A program made the position numbers and the translations under genes. A stretch of 29,616 nucleotides of DNA from a virus, in IMG/VR virus record IMGVR_UViG_3300027977_002131, positions 1 to 29,616 of that record; one strand, given 5' to 3'. Shown in pieces: positions 16,449 through 23,935 of this stretch. Position 1 is the stretch's first letter. The number at the start of each line of letters is the position of its first letter. A model generated the notes under the pieces. That model did no database searches. It saw only the letters and a list, made by a program, of their open reading frames with translations, and had not been told where the DNA came from.

Positions 16449-17101
16449 ATGTAGATTTAATATCAACTACAAAACCAGAAATTAAAGGAATTAAAAATGC
16501 GGAAGATTTGGTAGCATTTTGCGCCAGAGTTAGCAACCCGTCAAATCAAATGAATGTTGAAACCGCTCCAAAACTTTTAAAATTCTTAATTAAACACAAG
16601 CATTGGAGTCCATTTGAACTTGTTGATATGTGTGTTGAAATTAAAACTAGTCGTGGAATCGCTGCTCAAATTTTAAGGCATAGATCATTTAGTTTTCAAG
16701 AGTTTAGTCAAAGATATAGTCTTGCAAATGAGTTTGAAGATATCGAGCTTCGCTTACAAGGAGACAAGAATAGGCAAGTAGGTGAAAATCTTATGCCAAC
16801 TAATACAGATGCATACGATAAAGTTAGTGAGGTTCTCGTGGAGTCTTTATCGCTTTCGCAGCATTGTTACGATACAATGATAGAAAATGGAATCGCCAAA
16901 GAAGTAGCAAGAATGATTTTACCTTTAACAACTCAAACTACAATGTACATGAAAGGCTCACTTAGAAGCTGGATTCATTACATCGAATTAAGAACAGAGC
17001 AAAATACTCAAAAAGAACATAGACTTATTGCAGAAAAATGTAAGAAGATTTTTATTAAAGAGTTCCCTGTAATAAGCGAGGCATTAGAATGGATCAAGTA
17101 A
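16445..17101 (+). CDS. thyX: Flavin-dependent thymidylate synthase
   Basis: The product has 218 residues. ThyX makes dTMP from dUMP using methylene-tetrahydrofolate, FAD and NADPH. The signature RHRSFSFQEFSQRYS (R78-H79-R80 with S88 and R90) is complete, preceded by KHWSPFELVDMCVEIKTSR. LPLTTQTTMYMKGSLRSWIH and a basic helix follow as in the family. The enzyme raises the dTTP supply for an AT-rich phage genome. It overlaps the helicase gene by 4 bp and the primase gene by 13 bp; a GGAG lies 9 bases before the ATG. Confidence 0.95.
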   Translation: MNVDLISTTKPEIKGIKNAEDLVAFCARVSNPSNQMNVETAPKLLKFLIKHKHWSPFELVDMCVEIKTSRGIAAQILRHRSFSFQEFSQRYSLANEFEDIELRLQGDKNRQVGENLMPTNTDAYDKVSEVLVESLSLSQHCYDTMIENGIAKEVARMILPLTTQTTMYMKGSLRSWIHYIELRTEQNTQKEHRLIAEKCKKIFIKEFPVISEALEWIK

Positions 17102-17988
17102 ATGTTTATCAAGTCCTAACAGATTTAGGATATAAATTAAAAGATTTCGGTAAAGAATATAGAACTAGACCTCTTTATAGAGATAGTGATAATGACACTG
17201 TTTTAAAAATTTATAAAGATACGGGTCATTGGTTTGATTTCAAAGAAAATATAAGTGGAGACTTTAGTTTACTAGTTGGCATGACTTTAAAATTAGATAA
17301 TCCAGAAAAAGCTAAAGAATGGCTTAAAAATTTTATTATTCATAAGTCTAACGACATAGAAAAACCATTATTAAAAGCCACAAAAAAATTTGACATAGAA
17401 ATTCTTTCTAAATTAGAAAATAATCAAAATTATTGGCTTAACAGAGGGGTAAGCCAAAATATTCTTGAAGAATTTAAAGGTGGTTTAGCTAAAACTGGCA
17501 AAATGAAAAATAGATATGTTTTTCCAATTTTTAATTACAAAAAAGACTTAGTAGGATTTTCTGGTAGAGATGTCACAAATTTATCAAAAATTAAATGGAA
17601 ACATTTAGGAGAAAAGAATGATTTTGTTTATCCATTATTTTTAAACGCAGAGACAATAGAAGCTCAAAGAGAAGTAATTCTTGTTGAAAGTATCGGTGAC
17701 ATGTTAAGCCTATATCAATCTGGAGTTAAAAATATTCTAGTTACATTTGGGGTAAATCTTAGTTTAGGTATTTTAAATTATCTTTTAAAGATTGACGTTA
17801 AGAATATTTATATTAGTCTCAACAATGATTCAAATAAAAATAATGCTGGTAATATTGGGGCAGAAAAGATCTATAGTAAATTAACAAGATATTTTGATAA
17901 AAAACAATTACTAATAGCCCTACCAACAAAAAAAGATTTTGGAGAGATGAATAAAGAAGAAATATTACAATGGAAAAACAATCTCTAA
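17089..17988 (+). CDS. DnaG/Toprim-type primase without zinc-finger cysteines
   Basis: The product has 299 residues, shorter than DnaG (about 580). The N-terminal 80 residues (RTRPLYRDSDNDTV, then GHWFDFKENISGDFSLLVGM) align in feel with the CHC2 zinc-ribbon domain but contain no Cys. A middle domain (RYVFPIFNYKKDLVGFSGRD, then WKHLGE) matches the RNA-polymerase basic region of DnaG. The Toprim part has the Glu (VILVESIGDML, E200) and the acidic motif LNNDSNKNNAG (D247), where DnaG normally has DGDxAG. There is no helicase-binding C-terminal domain. It should prime lagging-strand synthesis with the DnaB-like helicase. It overlaps thyX and the next nuclease gene. Confidence 0.8.
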   Translation: MDQVNVYQVLTDLGYKLKDFGKEYRTRPLYRDSDNDTVLKIYKDTGHWFDFKENISGDFSLLVGMTLKLDNPEKAKEWLKNFIIHKSNDIEKPLLKATKKFDIEILSKLENNQNYWLNRGVSQNILEEFKGGLAKTGKMKNRYVFPIFNYKKDLVGFSGRDVTNLSKIKWKHLGEKNDFVYPLFLNAETIEAQREVILVESIGDMLSLYQSGVKNILVTFGVNLSLGILNYLLKIDVKNIYISLNNDSNKNNAGNIGAEKIYSKLTRYFDKKQLLIALPTKKDFGEMNKEEILQWKNNL

Positions 17989-18914
17989 AAACATTATCGG
18001 CATCTAGAATTAAAACTCTTGAAACTTGTTCTTGGGTTTACTGGAATAACTATCATACTAAAGTTCCACAAAGATCTAATGATGGAAGTGATCGTGGTAC
18101 CATTTGCCACACCATTTTTGAATTATTATTAAATAAAAGACATCTTAAAAATTATAAAAGAATAATAAAAAAGAATGCTATTGATGGAGATAAAGGAGTA
18201 GATAAGCTAGTTAAAAAACTATCAGCAAAAGTTAAACTAGATGAAAGTAATTATAAACTATTAAATGATATGATTTTGGTTGGTCTTAAGAATGATTTCT
18301 TTGGAGAAGGTGGAGAAATAGTTAAGCCAGAGTATGATTTTGATATTGCAAATGAAGAACCTAAATATCATATCAAGGGTTTTATAGATAAGCCCATTAA
18401 AATCAAAAAAGAAATGCATATAATCGACTACAAAAGCTCCAAATACAAGTTTAGGGGTGATGACCTTGAAGCTAATATTCAAGCTATGATGTATAGTTTA
18501 GCCAGTAAGAAGCTATGGCCAAAATTAAAGCCTATTGTTAAATTCTTATTTTTAAGATTTCCAAAACAGCCAATTCAAGAATTAGTATTCACGGACGAAC
18601 AAATTAAAGGATTTGAGCATTATCTTGAGCATATTAATGATTATATTAATAAATTTAATGAAGAATCGGCTAAAGCTAATTTCGCAGTAGATAATGATAA
18701 AAATAAATGGATGTGTCAAATAGGTGGTTGGAAATGCCCATACAAAGATTCATATGAATATTATGTTAAATTGAATGAAAAAAATGAAATAGTTGAAACA
18801 AGTCTTGAAAACAATTTCAAAGATATTAAAGGATTTAAGATAGAGACTAGAAGTTATGATGGTTGCCCAAAATTCAAAAATCAAGTTAAAAAAAAGGATG
18901 ATTTTTTAGAATAA
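17970..18914 (+). CDS. Cas4/AddB-like PDDEXK exonuclease with Fe-S cysteines
   Basis: The product has 314 residues. It opens LSASRIKTLETCSWVYW, the usual start of RecB-family nucleases with the first cluster cysteine (C20). The nuclease core is HxxxE-like TICHTIFELLL, then GFIDKP (D140) and IIDYKSSK (D153, K155), then the QAMMYSLA motif. Three further cysteines lie near the C-terminus (WMCQIGGWKCPY and DGCPKF), giving the four that bind a 4Fe-4S cluster in AddB and Cas4. It probably degrades or trims DNA ends to give 3' ssDNA for the RecA-like protein or the annealing protein. It overlaps the primase gene by 19 bp. Confidence 0.82.
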   Translation: MEKQSLKTLSASRIKTLETCSWVYWNNYHTKVPQRSNDGSDRGTICHTIFELLLNKRHLKNYKRIIKKNAIDGDKGVDKLVKKLSAKVKLDESNYKLLNDMILVGLKNDFFGEGGEIVKPEYDFDIANEEPKYHIKGFIDKPIKIKKEMHIIDYKSSKYKFRGDDLEANIQAMMYSLASKKLWPKLKPIVKFLFLRFPKQPIQELVFTDEQIKGFEHYLEHINDYINKFNEESAKANFAVDNDKNKWMCQIGGWKCPYKDSYEYYVKLNEKNEIVETSLENNFKDIKGFKIETRSYDGCPKFKNQVKKKDDFLE

Positions 18915-18933
18915 ATTAAGTTTTTTATATAAT
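18905..18933 (+). promoter_or_regulatory. Promoter before the prolyl-hydroxylase-like gene
   Basis: A perfect TATAAT (18928-18933) lies seven bases before ATG 18941. Seventeen bases upstream is TTTAGA (18905-18910), a weak -35 box (four of six matches) inside the end of the nuclease gene. The geometry equals that of the other promoters in the window. Confidence 0.5.
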
Positions 18934-18940
18934 ATATTAT

Positions 18941-19609
18941 ATGATAGCAAAAATAATTCAAAAAAGTGGTATAGAGATGTTTACTATAGACAACTTCCTA
19001 AATAAAGATGAATGTAAAGTGTTAATCGAATTAATAGATAAGGACGCTGTGAGATCTGCAACGGCATCCGAGAACCCAAGAGAATTTTCTAGAGTAGAAG
19101 AAAATAGGACTTCCTATACTAGTTTTTTGCAAGAAAATAGACATTCATTGATCATCCAAATTAACAATAAGATGTCAGAAGTTTTAAATATACCTAAAAC
19201 AAAAACCGAAGTTCTACAAGGACAAAGGTATGAAGTAGGGCAAGAGTTCAAAGATCATTTCGATTGGTTTGAAACAAACGCAAAAACATACGTCGAAAAA
19301 CAAGGAAACAGAAGTCATACTTTTATGGTCTATTTGAATGACGATTTAGAGGGCGGGGAAACAGAGTTTAAAACATTAAATATTAAATTTAAACCGAAAA
19401 CTGGAATGGCAGTAATATGGAAGAACCTTAATGAAGACGGAACAGGAAATCGTTTAGCTTTACATGCTGGAAGACCAGTGTTAAGTGGAAAAAAATATAT
19501 ACTAACAAAATGGTTTAGGCAATACGAAGAAAATAAAGTCCCAGAAGATTTTATTAAAAAGATTTCTAGTTTGAATATAACTACTAGTGCAGAGACGCCC
19601 TTACAGTAA
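18941..19609 (+). CDS. 2OG-Fe(II) oxygenase, prolyl 4-hydroxylase-like
   Basis: The product has 222 residues. The iron-binding HxD is HFDWF (H106, D108) and the distal His is in ALHAGRPVLSGKKY (H175), with K185 ten residues on as the 2-oxoglutarate contact. FMVYLNDDLEGGETEF is the signature stretch of the P4Hc family. The N-terminal TIDNFLNKDECKVLIELID is also typical. It should hydroxylate a protein (proline or another residue) or possibly a nucleotide or small substrate with 2-oxoglutarate and O2. Its gene sits alone between two promoters amid replication genes. P4H-like enzymes are common in large aquatic phages, but their targets are rarely known. Confidence 0.87.
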   Translation: MIAKIIQKSGIEMFTIDNFLNKDECKVLIELIDKDAVRSATASENPREFSRVEENRTSYTSFLQENRHSLIIQINNKMSEVLNIPKTKTEVLQGQRYEVGQEFKDHFDWFETNAKTYVEKQGNRSHTFMVYLNDDLEGGETEFKTLNIKFKPKTGMAVIWKNLNEDGTGNRLALHAGRPVLSGKKYILTKWFRQYEENKVPEDFIKKISSLNITTSAETPLQ

Positions 19610-19674
19610 AAAATATTAAGGATACCCAAAATTCAACAATAAACAAAAGAACACAAAGAAAGATAGTTTTTAGA

Positions 19675-19703
19675 TTGATTTTTTATAAAATTGGTGTTAA
19701 CTT
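19675..19703 (+). promoter_or_regulatory. Weak promoter candidate before the PHP-domain gene
   Basis: TTGATT (19675-19680), exactly 17 bp, then TAACTT (19698-19703), leaving seven bases before ATG 19711. The spacing matches the other promoters, but the -10 box is poor, so this rests mainly on position in a 101-bp gap with no gene. Confidence 0.25.
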
Positions 19704-19710
19704 AGTATAA

Positions 19711-20457
19711 ATGATACCGTTATTCAAATCTCACTACTCTTTGGGAAGATCTATTTTGACTCTTGAAGATAAAGATGAAAAAGATGATTATCCAGATTCT
19801 ATCATCCAAATTTGCAAACAAAACAAAATGAAAGAACTTTATCTAGTAGAGGATAATATGTCTTCATTTCTTGAAGCTTACTCTAATTGTCGTAAAAATA
19901 AAATCAAATTGAATTACGGGTTAAGAATATCTGTTACAGAATCAATGAGTGATAAATCTGAAGAATCTAAGACCAAGTCCTCAAAGATAATTTTATTCTT
20001 TAAAAACAAAAAAGGATACCAGCAATTAACAAAGCTTTATAGTATAGCAGCGAAAGAAGGGTTTTATTATGAACCGAGATTAGACTACGAGACAATTTCT
20101 AAAAATTGGACTGATGATTTAATTTTATGTATACCTTTTTATGATTCTTTTATATTCAATAACACTCTTAAAAATAGTCTTTGTATTCCGCAATTTGATT
20201 TTACGAAACCCATCTTCTTTATAGAAGATAATGATTTACCATTTGATTCACTAGTAAAAGAAAAGGCTGTATCTTTTGCAGAAAAGAATGGCCTCAAAAT
20301 ATATAAAGCTCAAAGCATTTTCTATAATTTAAGAGAAGATTTTAAAGCTTATCTAACCTTTAGGTGTATTAACAATAGAAGTATTTTATCTAAGCCTAAT
20401 TTAGATCATATGTCAAGCAATGAATTTTGTTTTGAGAGTATTAATAAAAGGAGCTAA
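19711..20457 (+). CDS. DNA polymerase III alpha, separate PHP domain
   Basis: The product has 248 residues and corresponds to the N-terminal PHP part of DnaE. It begins IPLFKSHYSLGRSILTL, equivalent to the H-x-H-S-x-Y-S-L start of DnaE, and ends with LTFRCINNRSILSKP, then LDHMSSNEFCFESI, the stretch that in DnaE joins the PHP domain to the palm. The two histidines expected at the start (HLHS) read FKS here, so metal binding and any PHP exonuclease activity are probably lost. It should associate with the core encoded at 21315 to rebuild a complete alpha subunit. A perfect SD follows at its 3' end for the exonuclease gene. Confidence 0.78.
   Translation: MIPLFKSHYSLGRSILTLEDKDEKDDYPDSIIQICKQNKMKELYLVEDNMSSFLEAYSNCRKNKIKLNYGLRISVTESMSDKSEESKTKSSKIILFFKNKKGYQQLTKLYSIAAKEGFYYEPRLDYETISKNWTDDLILCIPFYDSFIFNNTLKNSLCIPQFDFTKPIFFIEDNDLPFDSLVKEKAVSFAEKNGLKIYKAQSIFYNLREDFKAYLTFRCINNRSILSKPNLDHMSSNEFCFESINKRS
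20448..20453 (+). promoter_or_regulatory. Strong ribosome binding site for the exonuclease gene
   Basis: AAGGAG lies 4 bases before ATG 20458 and just before the stop codon of the PHP gene (agcTAAATG). It is among the few clear SD sequences in the window and occurs where the gene is internal to an operon, in contrast to the leaderless promoter-proximal genes. Confidence 0.75.
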
Positions 20458-21096
20458 ATGGACGAGCATCTATTAAGATACGATAAAGATAAAACTATAG
20501 TTTTTATAGATTGCGAAACATTTAATCTTTGTCTTAATTTTTGTCATAATATTCCTTGGCAGATAGCAATGATAAAAGTCAAAGGCGATAAGAAGATAGA
20601 CCAGAAGAATTTTTATTTAAAATGGGATACAGACTTAAAGATAAGTGAAGATGCTGCGAGAATCACAAGATACGATCATAGAAAAGTGCAAAAAGAAGGC
20701 TTTGATCCAAAAGAGGTATTTCCTACCATAAAAGATTGGCTCGGTCATGCAGATTATATAATTGGACACAATATTTTAGGATTTGACATTTATCTTATAA
20801 AAGAATATTATAAAGCTATGGGATCGACTTGGAAAGGATTAATGAATAAAATCATAGACACTAATGCTGTAGCTAGGGGCATAAAATATAATTCTATTTA
20901 TACTCCTAAAGATGATTTACTTGAGTATCAATATAAAATTCTTAATACTAGAAAGAAGAACGTTAAAAGCTCTTTAACTTTTCTGGGTAAAGAAAATGGC
21001 ATAGAGCACGATTATGAAAGTCTTCACGATGCAATAAATGATCTTGATTTAAATTTAAAAGTATGGAATAAATTAAAATGGCAGGTAGAGATATAA
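20458..21096 (+). CDS. DEDDh 3'-5' exonuclease (DnaQ-like, proofreading)
   Basis: The product has 212 residues. All DEDDh residues are visible: D18 and E20 in VFIDCETFN, D110 in IIGHNILGFD, and H190 with D195 in LHDAINDLD. It should remove mismatched 3' nucleotides for the polymerase encoded around it, like the epsilon subunit of bacterial Pol III or the exonuclease domain inside PolC. It contains no obvious clamp-binding motif. The gene lies directly between the PHP gene and the polymerase core, starts at the PHP stop codon with a strong SD, and is followed one base later by a small acidic protein. Confidence 0.87.
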   Translation: MDEHLLRYDKDKTIVFIDCETFNLCLNFCHNIPWQIAMIKVKGDKKIDQKNFYLKWDTDLKISEDAARITRYDHRKVQKEGFDPKEVFPTIKDWLGHADYIIGHNILGFDIYLIKEYYKAMGSTWKGLMNKIIDTNAVARGIKYNSIYTPKDDLLEYQYKILNTRKKNVKSSLTFLGKENGIEHDYESLHDAINDLDLNLKVWNKLKWQVEI

Positions 21097-21097
21097 A

Positions 21098-21325
21098 ATG
21101 GGCTCATTAGACAATATTTATGATACTATACAAAAGTTAGAAGACTATGATATAGAATATCTTCTTATAACCGTAGAGAAAGGCAAGAAACAAGGTAAAG
21201 CCGATGTATTTTACAGTTTAAAAGACAAAGCCTCCATGAAAATATTGGCAAAAGGCTTACATGTTTTTAACGAAGAAATAGATAAAATTTCAAAAGAGCA
21301 AGAGGAAGACGAAAATGAAGACTGA
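21098..21325 (+). CDS. Small acidic-tail protein between exonuclease and polymerase
   Basis: The product has 75 residues. EYLLITVEKGKKQGKADVFY looks like a strand-turn-strand, followed by a helix (MKILAKGLHVFNEEIDKI) and an acidic tail EQEEDENED. It begins one base after the exonuclease stop and overlaps the polymerase core by 11 bp. Position makes it a candidate accessory subunit that links exonuclease and polymerase (as theta does in E. coli), but there is no detectable relation to known subunits. The plan resembles the small protein at 14652. Confidence 0.62.
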   Translation: MGSLDNIYDTIQKLEDYDIEYLLITVEKGKKQGKADVFYSLKDKASMKILAKGLHVFNEEIDKISKEQEEDENED

Positions 21326-23903
21326 TAATTACTCTGATATAAAAGATTTTTCGGATAAATTTGAGGGTGCAGAGTTAGATATTCATGGAGTTAGATTACC
21401 AGAGTTTGAAATTGATTTGGCCTCTAAAAGACATTTAGGGATAAGCGAAGATTCATCGAATTATGATTTTTTAAGAGCTTTAGCATTAAATGGGTTTAAA
21501 ACTTTAAATATTAATAAATCTGATAAAAATTATAAGAAGTATGTTGATAGAGCAAAACATGAATTAGATACTTTAAAAGAATTGGGTTTTATTGATTATA
21601 TATTATTAGTATGGGATGTTATTGATTTTTGTAAAACTAGTGATATTCCAATAGGTTTAGGTAGAGGTTCAGCGGCTGGGTCTTTGATATTATACTTGGT
21701 AGGCGTTACTAGGATCGATCCAGTCAAATATGACCTCTATTTTGAAAGATTTATATCCAAGATTCGCGCTAAAAAGCAGGTTGTTGATGGGGTGACTTAT
21801 CTAGATGGTAGTTTGATGTGTGACGTAGATTTAGATATTTGTTATTATAATCGTCAAAAAGTCCTGCAATATTTAGAAAACAAGTTCAAAGGCAAAACTA
21901 GTAAAATATTAACCTTTAATAGTTTAAGTGGAAAATTGCTTATTAAAGAATGTGGTAAAATTGTTGCCGAAAAACCAGAGCAAGAAATGACAATGATCTC
22001 TTCTTTGATTCCTAAGACTTATGGTCAAGTTAAGGATATTTCAGAAGCTTATCAAGAAGTTGAGCAATTTAAAGATTGGTGTGATCAAAATAAAGAAGCA
22101 TATCAAATCGCTCTTAAATTAAGAGACTTAATTAAGAATAAAGGAGTTCATCCTTCTGGTGTATTACTTTCTTATTATGATCTAGAAACTATATGTCCAA
22201 CAGAATTTTCTTCAGATAAAGAAGTAGTATCTAGTTTTGATATGAATTGGGCAAGTGTTTTTAATATAAAGCTAGACATCCTTGGGTTAAGAAGTGTTTC
22301 TGTAGTAGATAATGTTTGCAAGAGCATTAAGATAAAAATAGAAGATATTGATTTAAATCATGAATCTATTTATAGAAATTTACAAGATTTAAAATCACCA
22401 CATGGTTTATTTCAAATTGAAGCAGAAACTAATTTTAGAGTATGTCAAAAAGTTAAACCAAAAAATCTAGAAGAACTTAGTGGTGTTCTTGCTTTAGCTA
22501 GACCTGGAGCACTTCAATTCGTAGATAAATATGCAGCTCATACAAATTATCAACAATCAGAAAGTATTCATCCGTTCTTTGATGAAATTTTAAAAGAAAC
22601 TGGCGGAGTTGCTTTGTATCAAGAGCAATTAATGAAAATGGCGAATAAGATTGGCTTTACTTTAGATGAAGCAGAAATCTTAAGAAGAATTGTAGGTAAA
22701 AAGAAAACTGAAGAGATTAAAGCTTGGCAACAAAAGATTGATCAAAAATGTAAACAGAATAAAATTCCAAAAGAAGTTAGTGAAATTCTATGGAAGATTC
22801 TTGAAGACTCCGCTAATTACTCCTTTAATAAATCACATTCTATCGCTTATGCTGGATTAGCAGCAATTACAATTTATCTTAAGTTCAATTATCCTCAACA
22901 ATTCTTTTTATCATTATTAAAGATGAGTAGGAATGAACCAGATCCAATTGGAGAAATATCTAAGATCCAAAAAGAAATGCATAATTTTGGTATCAAGCTT
23001 CTTCCTCCGCACATTATTAAATCAGAAATGGATTTCTCAATCGAGGATAAGGATATTAGATTTGGCTTATTATCAATCAAAGGGATTAGCGATAAATCAA
23101 TAGAAAAACTAAATAGTTTCAGAAATAAATATTCTAATAAATTTGAAATATTTGAAGCCGCAGAAGAAGCTGGATTAAATATTGGAGCATTATCTGCATT
23201 AATTCAAGCTGGAGCCCTCAGTGGTTTTAATCAATCAAGAAGCAAAATAGTATTAGAAGTCCAACTATGGAACATGCTGACCTCTAAAGAGAAAAAATAC
23301 GCTATATCATTTGCAGATAAATTTGACTATGATCTAATTAAAATCATTAAACATCTTAATAAATTCACAGATGAGAAAAATAAAGCAGTAATTAAAGACA
23401 ATAGATTAGAAACTATTAAAGAAAAGTATACGCCATATTTAAGTATATATGAACAAAACAACAAAAGCGAAAGCTTTGCTAATTGGTATTACGAAAAGAA
23501 ACTCTTAGGGTATACTTATAATAAAAGTCTTAAAGACATCTTTGCTGAAAAGAGAGAGAATCTTAAATATGTATCAGATGTATTAGATGAGCCAGTAAAT
23601 TCCAAAGTAGTTTTAGTCGGTCAGATAGAAGAAGTATTTTCTGGGATATCTAAAAATGCAAAAAAGACAAGATATGTCAGACTAAAAGTATCAGATGAAA
23701 CTAATACAATTAGCGTATTAATATTCAATGATAATATTGAGACAAATAAATTATTAAATAATAGAAATTTTGAAGAAGGAAACATTGTTATAGTCAAGGG
23801 TTCTAAAAGAGATGATTGTATATTTGGTGACCTAATAGCCGTTCAAGACCATGAGATATACATGAAATTAAATGATTTAAAAAAGATAGATAAAAATACT
23901 TGA
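21315..23903 (+). CDS. dnaE: DNA polymerase III alpha, catalytic core (DnaE-type)
   Basis: The product has 862 residues. It starts just after the PHP junction (RLPEFEIDL is the counterpart of the YLPQF stretch of DnaE). Palm motifs are LGRGSAAGSL (residues 115-124), CDVDLDI (169-175, carrying the two catalytic Asp of PDFDVDF) and KLDILGLR (D321, third Asp). Fingers follow, with ALYQEQLM and RRIVGKKK blocks and NFSKSHSIAY-like SFNKSHSIAYAG. A helix-hairpin-helix (ALIQAGALSGF) and a C-terminal OB fold (VVLVGQIEEVFSGISK to IVIVKGSKRDD) complete it. Core plus PHP protein total about 1110 residues, close to DnaE (1160). It is the replicative polymerase of the phage. The AGAGGA SD-like stretch precedes its start. 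Confidence 0.92.
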   Translation: MKTDNYSDIKDFSDKFEGAELDIHGVRLPEFEIDLASKRHLGISEDSSNYDFLRALALNGFKTLNINKSDKNYKKYVDRAKHELDTLKELGFIDYILLVWDVIDFCKTSDIPIGLGRGSAAGSLILYLVGVTRIDPVKYDLYFERFISKIRAKKQVVDGVTYLDGSLMCDVDLDICYYNRQKVLQYLENKFKGKTSKILTFNSLSGKLLIKECGKIVAEKPEQEMTMISSLIPKTYGQVKDISEAYQEVEQFKDWCDQNKEAYQIALKLRDLIKNKGVHPSGVLLSYYDLETICPTEFSSDKEVVSSFDMNWASVFNIKLDILGLRSVSVVDNVCKSIKIKIEDIDLNHESIYRNLQDLKSPHGLFQIEAETNFRVCQKVKPKNLEELSGVLALARPGALQFVDKYAAHTNYQQSESIHPFFDEILKETGGVALYQEQLMKMANKIGFTLDEAEILRRIVGKKKTEEIKAWQQKIDQKCKQNKIPKEVSEILWKILEDSANYSFNKSHSIAYAGLAAITIYLKFNYPQQFFLSLLKMSRNEPDPIGEISKIQKEMHNFGIKLLPPHIIKSEMDFSIEDKDIRFGLLSIKGISDKSIEKLNSFRNKYSNKFEIFEAAEEAGLNIGALSALIQAGALSGFNQSRSKIVLEVQLWNMLTSKEKKYAISFADKFDYDLIKIIKHLNKFTDEKNKAVIKDNRLETIKEKYTPYLSIYEQNNKSESFANWYYEKKLLGYTYNKSLKDIFAEKRENLKYVSDVLDEPVNSKVVLVGQIEEVFSGISKNAKKTRYVRLKVSDETNTISVLIFNDNIETNKLLNNRNFEEGNIVIVKGSKRDDCIFGDLIAVQDHEIYMKLNDLKKIDKNT

Positions 23904-23928
23904 CATTATAATAAATAACTAATATCAT
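23900..23928 (+). promoter_or_regulatory. Consensus sigma70-like promoter before the ssDNA-binding gene
   Basis: TTGACA (23900-23905, perfect), a 17-bp spacer, then TATCAT (23923-23928). The -35 box contains the dnaE stop codon (TGA, 23901-23903). Seven bases separate the -10 box from ATG 23936. This is the best promoter of the window, as expected for an abundant ssDNA-binding protein. Confidence 0.82.
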
Positions 23929-23935
23929 TAGAGAT

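Noticed and set aside
18905-18914. Cas4-like nuclease as part of a CRISPR system
   Set aside because: There is no repeat-spacer array or cas1/cas2 nearby. Cas4/AddB-like nucleases are common in phage replication modules.
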